From: Cyrtodaria siliqua
Taxonomy: Eukaryota; Mollusca; Bivalvia; Adapedonta; Hiatellidae
NCBI GenBank assembly: GCA_037043455.1
Contig: JAWPHD010003249.1
Coordinates: 62,001 to 126,000 of the forward strand
Direction of reading: 5' to 3'
DNA length: 64,000 nt
Shown here: positions 22,594-34,622 of the stretch, piece by piece
Position numbering within the stretch: the stretch's first letter is position 1
How the letters are laid out: each line of letters begins with the position of its first letter
Notes under the pieces: generated by a model
The model's database searches: none
Told to the model about the DNA's origin: nothing
The model's input: only the letters and a program-made list of their open reading frames with translations
Program-made: the position numbers and the translations under genes

Positions 22594-22880
22594 CCTTTAT
22601 ATCTTTTACTAATATTGGCCATTTCATTTCCTTCTCTTCTGAACTCTGATATCCCCATTTAACGAAGTGGTCATCTTTAATTTCCATGGAAATCAAAACA
22701 TTGGCAAAGCTATCAAAATGGTGGCAACACCTACAACAACGAACCCCACAAACCAGGCGCCAATAAAACATGTATCCGAAGACGGTATATCGTTCTCGTC
22801 TCCTGATCCATCATCATCATCGTCATAATCATCATCATCATCTGTCCCATGTATGTTCCCATAAAGGGCATCTTGTAATA
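22594..22880 (-). pseudogene. SLCO paralogue A, exon with Asp tract and frame break
   Basis: Encodes a (GAT)n-derived DDDDDYDDDDDG tract, then CFIGAWFVGFVVVG, the classic OATP 'WVGAWWLGF' helix. An in-frame TGA follows LPMF; a different frame, open to the donor GTAAAA at 22593, reads MKWPILVKDIKG, like the OATP segment before the next helix. So there is either a nonsense change plus drift or a small indel near 22695. The acceptor end is uncertain (several AGs between 22860 and 22900). Confidence 0.78.
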
Positions 22881-23095
22881 TACAACTATTTAATTCCTTA
22901 GAAGTCAATGGTTACAACTATTTATCAGAGGGAGTGACTACTGACCCGAAAAGGGTACTATTGAACGAGGCGACACGCCAAGTGCAATGGTATACATCAA
23001 GAGTCAGTAGGAGGATAAATAATTATAATCCATTGACTCCTAAGGCATTACATAATTATTTTATTATATATCATAACAGTTTTGATTTTTTACTA

Positions 23096-23222
23096 CAGAT
23101 CGACTATTGTACGGCCACGTGACGCTGCGTCACTGACACAGATCGACTATTGCACGGTCATGTGACGCTGCGTCACCACTGACACAGATCGACTATTGCA
23201 CTGTCACATGACGCTTTGCTGT
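23096..23222 (+). repeat. Three-copy tandem repeat, ~52 bp
   Basis: Unit 'cagatcgactattgcacggt' then 'catgtgacgctgcgtcac', three times with small differences. Confidence 0.85.
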
Positions 23223-23429
23223 TTTTTAATAAAAAGCGTCAAAGACAAAGATGTACTAAATTTGCTATTGCACGGTCAAATGATGAACTATTGAACGGTT
23301 GGCATATTTCCAATGAGAATGGTCAAACATATTTAATTACACGTGACTGCATCTAGACCAATGAAAAACGCTTATGTTTTATGATATATATTCTGATAGA
23401 CCAGATAGAGTAGCTTTTGAGTAATACAA

Positions 23430-23650
23430 AGAGTACGGATGTTAAATTCCTCAATACGACTACTAGCTCTAGAAATTAGAATAAGTTGAGAAAGAGGTTG
23501 CTAGGGGAACATCCCCATCTGAATGCGGATAATAAACGATGCCAAATTCAAATCATCTCTCTTGTTATAGATTTTGTTTATGATTTCTCCATGTTCAAAC
23601 GAGAGATGCAAGTCTAGGAAAGAAGCGACAGTATCAGAAACATTAGCTTT
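23430..23650 (-). pseudogene. Reverse transcriptase relic
   Basis: A minus-strand frame reads KANVSDTVASFLDLHLSF and INKIYNKRDDLNL, then shifts frame to HSDGDVPLATSF. This resembles the downstream part of RTs common in mollusc genomes (pattern '.FLDL.....KIYDKRDDF'). Short, with frame breaks. Element class not certain. Confidence 0.55.
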
Positions 23651-23796
23651 GTTGAATGTGAGTTCGTTGATATAGTAGAAAAGAAGGTATTGCCAATGTA
23701 AGGTACCGTGAGGTATCCTTTAAGGTTTCGATTACATCTGTAGCATACGGTTCGCGTGGAATATACAAAATATGACGTCTTATTTAATAAATACTG

Positions 23797-24225
23797 AAAA
23801 GTGGATCCATTGGAAGCAACAAACACAAACAAGAGATAAAAGTAGCTGTCTCAGTTTTATTGCGTCTGTTCATGAGAGGTAACGTAAAGTGCAACACCTA
23901 TCACGCCTCCTAGCACCGGCTTAAGCGATATTCTACTTTAAAGTCACACATATTAGCATTGATCCAAAGGACCAGAAAGTAATAACACTACTGATTTGTA
24001 ATCGGTACAACTTTTTAAGGCTGCCACACAACACTAATCAAACGCTAGTGTGAATGTCAATAAACACTGAAAAGTGGATTCCTTGAAAGCAGCAAACACA
24101 AACAAGAGATAAAAGTAGCAGTCTCCGTTGTATTGAGTCTGTTCATGAGAGTTAATGTTAAGTGCAACACCAATTACGCCTCCTGACACCGGTTTACGCG
24201 ATATTCTACTTTAAGTTATTTTTTT
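23797..24225 (-). repeat. Structured repeat family R, two tandem units
   Basis: Two ~260-bp head-to-tail units (from 23797 and from ~24057), reverse orientation to 54751-55548. Both contain 'gcaacaaacacaa', 'catgaga' and 'cacgcctcc'; the junction reads through 'aacgctagtgtgaatgt'. The second unit is cut by the SINE at 24233. Confidence 0.75.
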
Positions 24226-24232
24226 TTGTTAA

Positions 24233-24425
24233 ACGGCCCATCAAAACATTAGTTAAGTTAATCAAGCCGGCCAAGAGAAAGGAGCAGGAAACATCGGAAT
24301 CCGGGAAAAGTGCCCTACCCTTAGTATCGAATATATTTCTGTGGTCATTTAACGTACTCGGCGGATTGACTCCGATAGAGGATACCGCCCAGTCTGCAGC
24401 ACCATCATACCGATGAGGTTATGGA
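24233..24425 (-). mobile_element. SINE, diverged copy
   Basis: The reverse complement matches the SINE at 42613-42832: 'gagtacgttaaatgacca', 'tattcgatactaagggta', 'cccggattccgatg' and 'gatgggccgtttaac' in the same order. Substitutions are frequent. Confidence 0.7.
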
Positions 24426-25224
24426 AAGTTACACACTAATGAAACCCAGTGGGCGACAAATAAGACTCAGTGCAAATGTGCGGCGCCCTCATTGCGTTTG
24501 GATGATGAGGACTTTAATATTCGTAACCTTTGTATAACTAAAACGCTACTCAGTCAGAGCTACCGATACTCTAAACTTCGAAACAACTTTGCAAAATGAT
24601 ATTATCATAAAAGTAGATATAAAAGTCGAACAGGACATGTAGCATTCAAGGACCACAGGCAACCAAATACACGCATAAAAAGAAACGTAACCCTGATCTG
24701 CTTTTAAAATATAAAAGTAATTTAAGAATTCTTCTGCGACAAAAACTATCACAATCTGACATATGGTTACGTGATCTACAAACTCCGTAAGATCATTGGT
24801 CATGATCACTTTCATCCACTCTTTATTCTACTTGTTTACAACACGTGTATCAAAGGGGGTTATAACCCTATCATTTTGCATTTTGCAACAGTGCATGTTC
24901 AGTGGTTAATCAATCTACAGGTAACCACTATTCTTACTCTTTGATTTGATTGACCGGACAGATTGTGGACTCTATGATGACGTCTACCTAAATTTCAAAG
25001 AACGGTTACGTTTGATGTTTGACTCAAATCTTGTATTGTGCCCTTGATTGTTTATTCCCTTGTTGCTTTGGCTTGACGCAAAATGTGTGTATCATCATAT
25101 ACCTTCTGGGTATCGATACATTTAAGGTGATAATTAGGCATATGCTGAATATATCTCCGCAACAACAAATTTGAAAACCATTCAACTAAGGATCATCCAT
25201 GTGAACTTTAGCACAGTTTCTGAG
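24426..25224. other. Intergenic, dispersed-repeat fragments
   Basis: 24610-24670 ('gatataaaagtcgaacagga', 'gtagcattcaagga') recurs at 59745-59800 and loosely at 26415-26450. No gene seen. Confidence 0.45.
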
Positions 25225-26450
25225 AACAAGATTGTTTAAAGATTTTCCTTATATAGGTCTTTATAAAACTTGTGACTCCTGTGGCGGGGCCAAATGTGAC
25301 CTAGGATCACCATTTGAACAAACTTTATAATGTAGATAACCATAAGCTTATAGTAAATGAAAAGTATTAAACCACTGGCTTTGTAGTTTCAGAGTAGAAG
25401 ATTTTTTAATATTTCCGTATACAAGTCTATCTAAAACATGTGACCCCTGTGGGGAGGCAAATGTGACCCCAGGGTCACCATTTGAATAAACTTGGTAGAG
25501 GACTATAACCCTATAACAAATGCAAAATATTAAATCTCTGGCTCTTTTAGTTTTAGAGAAGAAGATTTTCTCAAACGTTCCCCAATAAAAGTCTATTTAA
25601 AACATGTGGTCATTATTTGAACAAACTTGGTAGAAGACCATACTAGTGAATGCAAAATATTAAACCTATGGCTTTTAAATTTTCAGAGAAGAAAATATTT
25701 CAAGTATTTCCCTATACAAGTCTATGTAAAACATATGATCCCTAGGGCAAGGACAAATGTGACCCCAGGGTCACCATTCAAACAGACTTTGTAGAAGACC
25801 ATAAGCTTATAGTAAATGCAAAATATTAAACCTCTGGCTTTCAAACTTTAAGAAAGAAGTATTTATTTAATCGCTCCCTTTATTAGTCTATGTAAAACTT
25901 TGACCTCCGAGGTGGGGTCAAATTTGACCCCAGGGTCACGATTTGAACAAATGTAATAGAGGACCATAAACTGATGCTACATTCAAAACATGAGAGCTCT
26001 GTGCCTTGTGGTTTCAGTGAAGAAGATTTTTTACGTTTTCTTATATAAGTCTATGAAATACATGCAAAATCTCCATATACAAACTTTAGGCCCCCAGGGC
26101 ACGGCCATTTTTCACCCCAGTGACCTCATTTGAACAACATAATAGTCTAGGCGTTGGCAATCATTTAAAAAGAAAAACTGTGTATTGGTTCTTGAGAAGA
26201 AGATGTTTTAAGATTTTGACCATATATGATAATGGCGGCCATTTTGGATGTCGCACTGACCTAATTTGTATGATACCTCAGTATCATCCATGTGACATTT
26301 GGTCAAAATTGGCCAAGCGGTTTCTGAGAAGAAGGCGTTTGAAGCAAAAGTTAACGACGGACGACGACGACGACGGACGACGGACAAAGAGTCATCCCAA
26401 TAGATACAAATGTCGGACAGGCCCTGTAGTATTCACAGGACACAGTCAAC
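25225..26450 (+). repeat. ~155-bp minisatellite with GACG tail
   Basis: About six diverged units with 'agaagattttt', 'tatacaagtctatgtaaaac', 'ggggtcaaatgtgacc' and 'cagggtcaccatttgaacaaac'. It ends in a (gacgg)n run near 26355-26385, and then the 'acaggccctgtagtattcac' motif. Divergence rises toward the right. Confidence 0.85.
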
Positions 26451-26704
26451 CAACAACAACAACATGCATACAAAACAAACAACAACTAGAACGAATTCGA
26501 CGGCGAGGCCGTCGTAAAATACCCACGTTTTATTCACACAGGTCACTTCCCCCGCCCACCCCAACCCAACCCAGCCCCACACACGGCCCCACAGTATATA
26601 CAATGTAATCCCTTCATCAAAATGTTCATTTGAGAAATAATGTTTAAATAAATTGTCCCCCTGTTACCCTCCACCCAGACTCACCCACTCCAACCCGAAC
26701 CCCA

Positions 26705-27535
26705 GGGAAGACGTCCGAGTTTTAAATAATAAATCATTTGACATGCTGTGTATCTCTTTATAAGATGACTTTTATACCAAATAATGTGCAAAAGTCTGAA
26801 AAAATGACACCGTAATTGCATTATTAGTGTATTTGATGCCCCTTCCTCAGGCCCAACTATAACATAGGAGGAAACAAATACAAATGTTTACAGTGTAATC
26901 CCATCATCATGCTTCATTTGAGACATAATTATAAAAATTAAAAAAATCCCCCACCCCCACCTCCCCCTCCCCCACCCCACCACCTCCACCACCCCCACCG
27001 GGCCCCCGGGCAGACGGTCCGAGTTCGATATAATAAAAATAATAAACTTTTAATATGTTGCTTATCTTTAAAACACGTTTACATACACAAAGTTATGTGC
27101 AAGAATATCGAAAATTGACAGTGTAATTGATTTTTTGTGTGACCCCACTGAGGGACCCTGGGTGCAGAATCATCATCATAATGTTTCATTTTAGAAATAA
27201 TTTCAAAAAAAAAAATGAAAAGATAATTACCCACCCACCCTGGGCCCCAGGGCAGACGTTCGAGTTACAGTGTAATTGAATTTTTAGTTTATTTGATCTT
27301 TTGACAGCCCCTCCCCCGCTGTGAGGGCCCCTGGGCTCGGAGCCAAAAATAATAGTGCTCTTGCACGCCGTCATCATATGATGATATCGTACACCAAGTT
27401 TGGTTGAATTTCGTTTAGCGGTTTAGGAAGAGATGCGGTAACGGACAGATGGACAGACGGACGGACGGACAGGCGGACGGACGACGGACGCCGCACCACG
27501 GCATAAACTCTGCTAGCCTTTGATCAGTAGAGCTA
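26705..27535 (+). repeat. Long dispersed repeat, copy 1
   Basis: Collinear with 62012-62850: 'gtccgagttttaaataataa', 'ataacataggaggaaacaaa', C-rich block, 'gcagacggtccgagttcgat', 'ctgggtgcaga', and a closing (gacgga)n run. Not coding. Confidence 0.85.
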
Positions 27536-28284
27536 AAATGAGGGGGACCATTTTTAGCCCCAAATTTCGCTCCAAATTATGATTTCCCACTCTTTGACCT
27601 AATGCAATATACACATTTAAAATGTAGTTATCTGATACTGTACAATCTGTTCATTAATAATAATACACGGACTTTTTTGGTACTCATCAGTGTTTCCATA
27701 TAATGTTTCTTAAGTGCTGAAGAAAACTAAGCTTTACAGATGATGGTGACCTACGTTTGGTATTGATGTGTCTGATTATGTTTTTGTTTTTTAAAAAACC
27801 CTATTCAAAAAGCTGATGTTGTGTGACATATTTTGAAGCTTTTTCTAAAACAAGTGGTGGTGCTAGTTTTGAGAAGAAATGACAAACTATACATATATCT
27901 ATATAGATGGATGTCCCCGCTATTGGAGTGCTTCACATATTATAAGGAAATTGTTTCATAAATTGTATATGTCATCCAACACGACGGTGGTCGGCTGGAT
28001 GGTAGTTTACATTATATGCCCTTCCACCATTTGCATAACAATTTTGTTAAAAGCACGAGTTATAGAGCCTGGCTTTATGATGTTGTCTAATGATGCCGAA
28101 TACATGTGTAAAGTTTCAATCCATTATGAAAAGTTCGTGTAGTTTTGAAGATACAAGCTAACATACAAACGTTCAACAAGACGCAGAAAATGCAGACGCA
28201 GACGGCGATCAAGCGTTGACAATAGCATGTATTTCTTCGAAAAATTCCAGATAAAAATGGTTTCCGGGCAATACTTTAGTTAGG
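27536..28284. other. Intergenic, no gene recognised
   Basis: A plus-strand frame at 27879-28142 lacks any domain; its 3' part resembles common repeat tails ('aaagtttcaatccattatg'). Nothing else supportable. Confidence 0.45.
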
Positions 28285-31200
28285 TTTTTTACCTACACTA
28301 TTAAAATGATTAAAAGACTAGCAAAAACTTCGAAAAACCACACTGGACATTTGCTTCAAGAAATAGAATTCAAAATGGTGTATCATAAAAGTAAATATCA
28401 ACGAAATATCGAGACGTTAAACATTGCGGAGATATATTCAGGAGGTTGTTTATATCTATAAATATCTGATTCAGAATAATCTGAAAAACTGATAATAAAA
28501 AAAAGAGTTGTCTACACCATCTGAGTTACGTGGACGTTTAGTAGAATACCTCTGAAAAATCAAGATTCAGTAATATCTTATCGAATACAATTCTGAAACA
28601 GAAGCGGCATGGTCAACAAAGTTTACTACCCACAAAGCGAACTTTACGTGGTTATCAAGCTCGTAGCTACACTGAGGCACACCGAGGCAGTTGTCTCGTA
28701 GAACTTCGGGTTTATGTACAGAGGCCTACTTTACACGTAGATAACTTCAATATCGATAAATAATCAATGCATGAGAAAAATGCCGAAATACATTACGAAA
28801 AACGAAAAACACCAACCACCACCCAGATTAGCTCCGGAGAAGAACAAATGAACATTCCTCAATCTAATGAATGTACACCAAAAAACAATTACACCAGTTA
28901 CGCATGCACGAAAGCCGGAATACAAAGGGAAGAGGAAGTTAACCATGGACACTAGAATGCGCTTGACGACTACTGTACGATGTTCTGTTCGCATGCGTAG
29001 GAAGGAAAATGATTCAAAATTATTGGCAAAGGACATACGCAACTCTATCAACCATGTTCTTGGTTTCTACCAAAACTGCAGCAATTTTTGCTAAAAGAAA
29101 TTTACAAATTCAATGTAGCAGACGACAACAGAGACGTAGATCCCGAAAACGACATTGACAGTATTTTTGAAGAACAGAGTTCATACTGGTATTTACCAAC
29201 TGACAAAGAACTGGATAGTTCTCGCCTTCCATTCAAGTCAACGCTTAAGAATAGCTTACTTCAGGATATCATAAAGGATGTGACGGTCCTCCTTAATAGA
29301 TTGGCAGAAAAGAGTGCTAGGTTGATTTGAAACTTTACCACAAACTTAGAGGAAAGTTGGATGGCGATACGAATGAAGTTAGATAGAGGGAAGGTTGTTA
29401 ATCGATGTGGAGCATCATCTCGGCAGGCCCCTTGTTTCGTGGGGGGAGCTTTGCGTAAAAAATTGGGACCACCGTGGTCACCAATCGCTTTTCAGAAGGC
29501 AACTGGGCAGAAACCAGGTGATTCTTTTATTGAGACCTTTCGGCAAAGGAACATGACCTTAAATCGCTCAATAAAATCCAAAAATGGAACTGGGGTATTA
29601 GATGATACACCAAATGTAAGCACAGAAGAAATGAGAACGTTATGTCAGGAATTCTTAGACAAGACAGTTAAAACAAATGATGAAGAAATTGAAACTATTG
29701 AGCAGACCTCAAAAGGGCATTCGTCAACAACAGTATGGAGGTCTGAAAGAAAGGTTCGCTTAACCAGCTCCAATTTCGGAAAGGCGATGCTGCGACGACC
29801 TACCAACACATCAAACAAAGTGGTAGCTACAATGATATATCCCATTTTCAAGGAAATATTAACACAATTGGAGGTATTACTCAAGAGCAGAATACTATAA
29901 TAGAATACAAGAACAGAAACACTGGGGTCAGGTTGAAGCGAAAGGTTTAACCATATGTAAAGACCACATCTTTCTTGCATCATCCACAGACGGATTTGTA
30001 ACAGAAAAAAATGGGGAGAAGGCTAAATTGAAATTAAGAACCTTTTACAGACGAGCAAAATGTCAATACAAGATGCAGCTCTTAAACTTCCCATCTTCTG
30101 TCTAGAAAGTAAAGGTGGCAAAATAACACTGTAAATCAGGCATCCATATTATTACCAAGTTCAAGGGCAATTAATTATTCTACAGTATGAGTGGTGTGAA
30201 TTTTGTAGTGCGACGCACAGAACCACATGAAATGTTTATTCAGAGGATCCATAGAGACACTGAATTATGGCATGACATCATGTTGCCAAAGTTGGAATCC
30301 TTCTATATGAAGTTTTTATTGCCTGAATTGGCATTACCCCGACATGGTACATCTTCTGGAATAAGAACGCCTATTGCTCCTTGGGTAAGTATAGTATTTT
30401 AGGGTCTCACTACAATTCAACAAACTATTGCATGAAAAATCTAATTTACAAAACTACTAGCAGTTTTCACTTTGACAGTTTGCAACACTCATTGTTCGGA
30501 GCAAGGGGTGGAGTTTGTGATTTTTTGGAAGGAGAGTGTCTTAAAGTTTGGCCCTTTAAACATATAATATGCCCCAGTGTTGTAAGAAATCATGAAATTG
30601 GGAATGGAGGACACCATATAGTTGCTTTGATTAGAATATGGGCATCATTCTTGATATTACACATGCGTAATACAAAAATATGACTTGAATCGAGGTTTTA
30701 CGGTGCACCAACACAAAACGGTTATATGGCGCCAACAGGAATAAACATTACTGGTTCCCTCTCCATTTACATCTAGAGAGAAATATGCAGAATGGGCCTA
30801 GAACCATCTCACCTGCGGAACTGCAGAGTGGCAGCAAAATCTCTGTTATACACTCTGTTTCGCTTGAGTGTTGCTAATTGTTCTCTGATAACACTTAAGT
30901 AGCACCTAAAGCAATACAGGGATCATGCTAAAGAGCATTAATAAAATGATAAAATGAGCATGAATTAGCGGGTATTGATAATTTAAGGCACCTGTTCAGA
31001 CAGTATGCTTGAAAAAAGTAATTGCCCATCAGTCGTCATCCAAAATATGTGAGTATCTGCCAACATGTAACGTCTAGCATCAGTTTGAAAACTTAATACA
31101 TTTAACATGTTTTAATAATAAACCAACAGTCATGTGAATGCTTACATATGATATTATATGCTTAGGTTTATATAGCATTGTTAAAAACATGTATTTCATG

Positions 31201-31745
31201 TTCATTATTATAGGGGATATGACGAAGAAAGGAATACTTGTTTTTGCCCCCTAAGGGTGGGATATAGTAGTCGCACCGTCCGTCAGTTCGTCCGTACTAT
31301 CGTGTCCGGTAAATAACTCTGAGTCAAGGACAGATTTTCAAAGAACTTCGCACAACTGTTCATCACAACAACACTGTGTCGCAAGCACAGTCCAGAAATG
31401 TTCACCAGAACAAGACGACGCGTCATGCGGGAAAACTCAGGTTCCTAGCTTCAATGTAAACGTGACGCTTAGAGGTCAGAAGATGCCTTATGACCCTGTA
31501 TTTGAATGAAGTCATCTTACTTGTGTCCAGTGTATAATTTTGTTGTCGGTTGAGGGATGTTAATATAACCTGGCAGAAATGTTCACCATAAGAAGATGAC
31601 GTGTCGCGTGCAAAACTCAGGTCTTGTGGAAATACAGACAAATACTTTAGGGGCATTTGTCACTTATATTGAAATTTCTTGTTTAGACGTTTATGTTGAT
31701 GTCTGAAACTGTAAAACTAGCTGCAGACAACCACAAGTGCGTTTA
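28285..31745 (+). repeat. Left arm of a ~9-kb imperfect palindrome
   Basis: Its reverse complement is found at 33520-37425, collinear over the whole length with indels. Blocks compared by eye around 30190-30420 are near 95% alike; other parts are lower. The inner end is 'gtctgaaactgtaaaactag' (31703), inverted at 33548. The arm carries a decayed Mutator-like/YqaJ gene and part of a ~130-bp repeat (31240-31660). Confidence 0.92.
28867..30402 (+). pseudogene. Mutator-like/YqaJ exonuclease gene, left arm copy
   Basis: Collinear plus-strand frames: 28867-29094 (AKDIRNSINHVLGFYQNC, then C-rich end, like the 'HVFG.H..C' end of Mutator-like transposase domains), 29088-29330, 29361-29900 (GPPWSPIAFQKATGQ; KVRLTSSNFGKAMLRRP, the start of a YqaJ recombinase/exonuclease fold), 29930-30100 (FLASSTDGFV with the catalytic-type Asp) and 30187-30402. 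YqaJ nucleases resect DNA ends. At least three frame changes or stops; the TGA at 29328 replaces a Gly codon (GGA) present in the right arm. Confidence 0.75.
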
Positions 31746-33519
31746 TCATATATACTGTCAATAAAACATCTATAACTTTACAGGACCTTAGTTTTCTCCA
31801 GATTAAACTTCAATATCAGCCATGTTGGAAACACTTTAAATTCACCTTCAATTTTACTACAATCATGTCCTTTCTCCTAAACCTCACACTTTATATACAC
31901 ACAAAAATGTTAGAATATATTTCAGAAAATGATCATGGATTAATAATTTCAAGTGATAATTGTAATGCTTCAAAATGGCGATGTGTTCTTTAATAGACAC
32001 AAATATACCTCGAATGAGTTCCATCTTGCGACACTGTTTGTGTTGTTGCTGGTGCGGACTGAGCTGTTCCTGTCTGTATAGTTCTCTGTATGATGAAGAA
32101 AGTTTAACAACCATTATTATCATTAATAACATATGTGATTTCTATAACATGAAGTAACTAATGGTAAAATAGCATTCAAACAAATGTCATATTATAAAAT
32201 GAGGACCCCTTGTTGGATCAGTTCTACATAGAGTTATTATTAAAAAAAACATTATTGTTTTTATTTTATTTATTTTTTTCTCGTAAGAAGCCTTGATTCA
32301 TGGGTTCATTTTTTTAATGGGGAGCCCCTTGTTGAATCAGTTTTACATAGAGTTATAGGGAAGAACTTCAAAAATCTTCTCTTAAGAGATAAAGGTTTAA
32401 TCTTTTTTATTTATTATCAGCTTATGGATTCTCTACAAGTTTTGTTCAAATGGTGACCCTGGGGTCAAAATTGGCCACAACCGTTTGACATAGACTTATA
32501 TAGGGAAAAACTTAAAAAATCGTCTTCTCTGAAACTACAAGAGCCAACAGTTTAATAGTTTGTATTTACATTCAGCTTATAGTCCTCTACCAAGTTTGTT
32601 CAAATAGTGACACTGGGGTCAAATTTGGCTCTGCCCCTGGGTCACATGTCAAACTTGGTTTGAGTGTTTATATTAATGTAAGTTTTAAAGCTTTCCAAAC
32701 TTGAGTAAAATACATCCCTACCCATGAAATAACAAGACCTTCTGATAGTAGCCGTAGTAATGAGATGAAGTAATCAGATTGTTAAATATCACATGGCCAG
32801 GTTATTAAAAAGTAATCATTGATTGTATTACTGTATTATACATGTACACACCTGCTAATATTAAAATACAAGTTTCTAAGAAAGTATGTGTGTTACTACT
32901 GATTGATTCACTGAATAACGTTGAATATCTGCTTTAAAAAAATATGTGAGGAAATATGTCCGGATGAGATTGTGCTTCTGTTCTAGTGTCTTGTAGCATG
33001 GCCACTGAAACTTATCTTTGTAATAGCACAGGTGTAAATTGTTTAATTGAAAATAACACCTGTCAGAATAACAGTTACAATAACAATTAGAATAACAAGT
33101 TCGAGTATGGCAGTGAGCTGAAATGGACATGCAACAAAACAAATAGAGTATGGTTTCATGTCGTTGTTTAATTTAAACACCTCGATGTTAAATTAACCAA
33201 CTCAATGAAACCATACTGTATCCATTACAGGTAAAGAACAGGTGGACCTTGTAATCCACCTCACAACCTTGAATATTGATTTGCAAACACAAGTGAATGG
33301 TAAGCAACTGTGATGCTTTAGGTAATAAAAGTATATTGACTATTAAGAAAACTTGATAAATTTCAAGTATGAAATTTATCAATACCTGTGAATCAATAAC
33401 GGCATTGTTTGATGGAGACGGGTCGATTTGTGTTCTCTTTTTCTGGCAACGTTTCTTTCAACCGGCTGTTTGTTTTGGGGCAATATACTGAAAATAAAAA
33501 TGCATGAACATTTACTTAA
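31746..33519. other. Spacer (loop) of the palindrome
   Basis: ~1.77 kb not shared between arms. 32180-32660 holds the ~155-bp minisatellite of 25225-26450 in reverse orientation ('caagtttgttcaaat', 'gaccctggggtcaaa'). The remainder is AT-rich without a recognisable gene. Confidence 0.7.
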
Positions 33520-34207
33520 AGTATAAACGCACTTGTGGTTGTCTGCAGCTAGTTTTACAGTTTCAGACATCAACATAAACGTCTAAACAAAAAATGTCAC
33601 TGTAAGTGACAAATGCCCCTAAAGTATTTGTCTGTATTTCCACAAGAGTTTTGCACGAGACACGTCATCTTTTTATGGTGAACATTTCTGCCAGGTTATA
33701 TAAACATCCCTCAACCCGGCAACAAAGTTATTCACTAGACACAAGTTATATGCCTTCATTCACATACAGGGTCTTCTGACCTCTAAGCGTCACGTTTACG
33801 TTAAAGCTACGGACCTGACTTTTCCCGCATGACACGTCGTCTTGTTCTGGTGAACATATCTATAAACGGATGACAAAGTTATAGACCGGACACGACTAAC
33901 ATGACCTCTATCAAATACAGGGATGTATGACATCTTCTGACCTGCAAGTGTGACCTTGACCTTGAAGATACTGACCTGGACTGTGCTTGCGACACAGTGT
34001 TGTTGTGGTGAACAGTTGTGCGAAGTTATTTGAAAATCTGTCTTTGACTCAGAGTTATTTACCGGACACGATGGTACGGACGAACTGGCGGACGGTGCGA
34101 CTACTATATCCACCCCTTCGGGGGCATCAACAAGAATTCCTTTCTTCGTCATATCCCCTATAATAATGAACGACATGAAATACATCTTTTCAACAATGCT
34201 ATATAAA

Positions 34208-34622
34208 AAAAGAGTATGATAATGGACCTTTGGAAACGGCCGAGCACGACAGATACGATATATTGCAGTCTCGGTTTGATTGAGACTGTTCATGAGCGGT
34301 AGTGAAATATGCTAGCTACCGCTCACGCCCTCTAGCCCCGGGTTGAGCAGAACTCAATATTAATAAAACCAATAGTACACAATTTCAACCATCCCGAAGG
34401 TGGCATGCATACGGCGGTGGACATGGAGTTATTTCCTTCCCCATGTCGTACGGCGTATGGTCCCAGCATCCAATAAATTTAAATGCCCGAAGAGTGAAAT
34501 AAATATAATGGAATTTAGTTGGGAGCAGCGGTTATGAAGCCTGCGTATCACAAGTAACAGCCAAAAGACTAAATCAAAAACCAGGCAACATATCCTATAA
34601 GTGGTTAAACAATACCCAAAGC
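34208..34622. mobile_element. Insertion specific to the right arm, with a family R fragment
   Basis: The left arm reads straight through between 'cttaggttta' and 'tatagcattg' (31163-31180), whereas here ~415 bp intervene. 34258-34345 is a family R fragment whose stems are CAGTCTC/GAGACTG and GAGCGGTAG/CTACCGCTC. The remainder is unidentified. Confidence 0.75.

Larger units (their letters stand above)
13027..22880 (-). pseudogene. SLCO/OATP organic anion transporter, decayed paralogue
   Basis: Seven exon-like blocks on the minus strand, in OATP order: 22594-22880, 19788-19980, 17406-17523, 16271-16391, 14944-15009, 13820-13960, 13027-13139. OATPs are 12-helix plasma-membrane carriers of amphipathic anions with a Kazal-like loop between helices 9 and 10. 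Blocks encode IGAWFVGF, GSVIGGYVTKKFK, the Kazal loop, CNMIW, LPGPIISG and ARKLKRW. Phases join correctly for 19788/17523 and 13820/13139. Lesions: a stop or indel at the 3' side of the first block, Kazal Cys lost, acceptor AG lost and 2-nt deletion at 16391/~16350, exon end deleted near 16271, donor altered at 14944. An exon expected between 19980 and 22594 is not found; that interval holds a LINE remnant and a MITE. The intact paralogue is at 60193-63340. Confidence 0.85.

Noticed and set aside
24162..24416. 84-codon plus-strand frame
   Set aside because: Mostly antisense of a SINE; no protein domain.
26120..26608. 162-codon frame rich in Arg and Asp
   Set aside because: Runs across minisatellite, (gacg)n and C-rich simple sequence.
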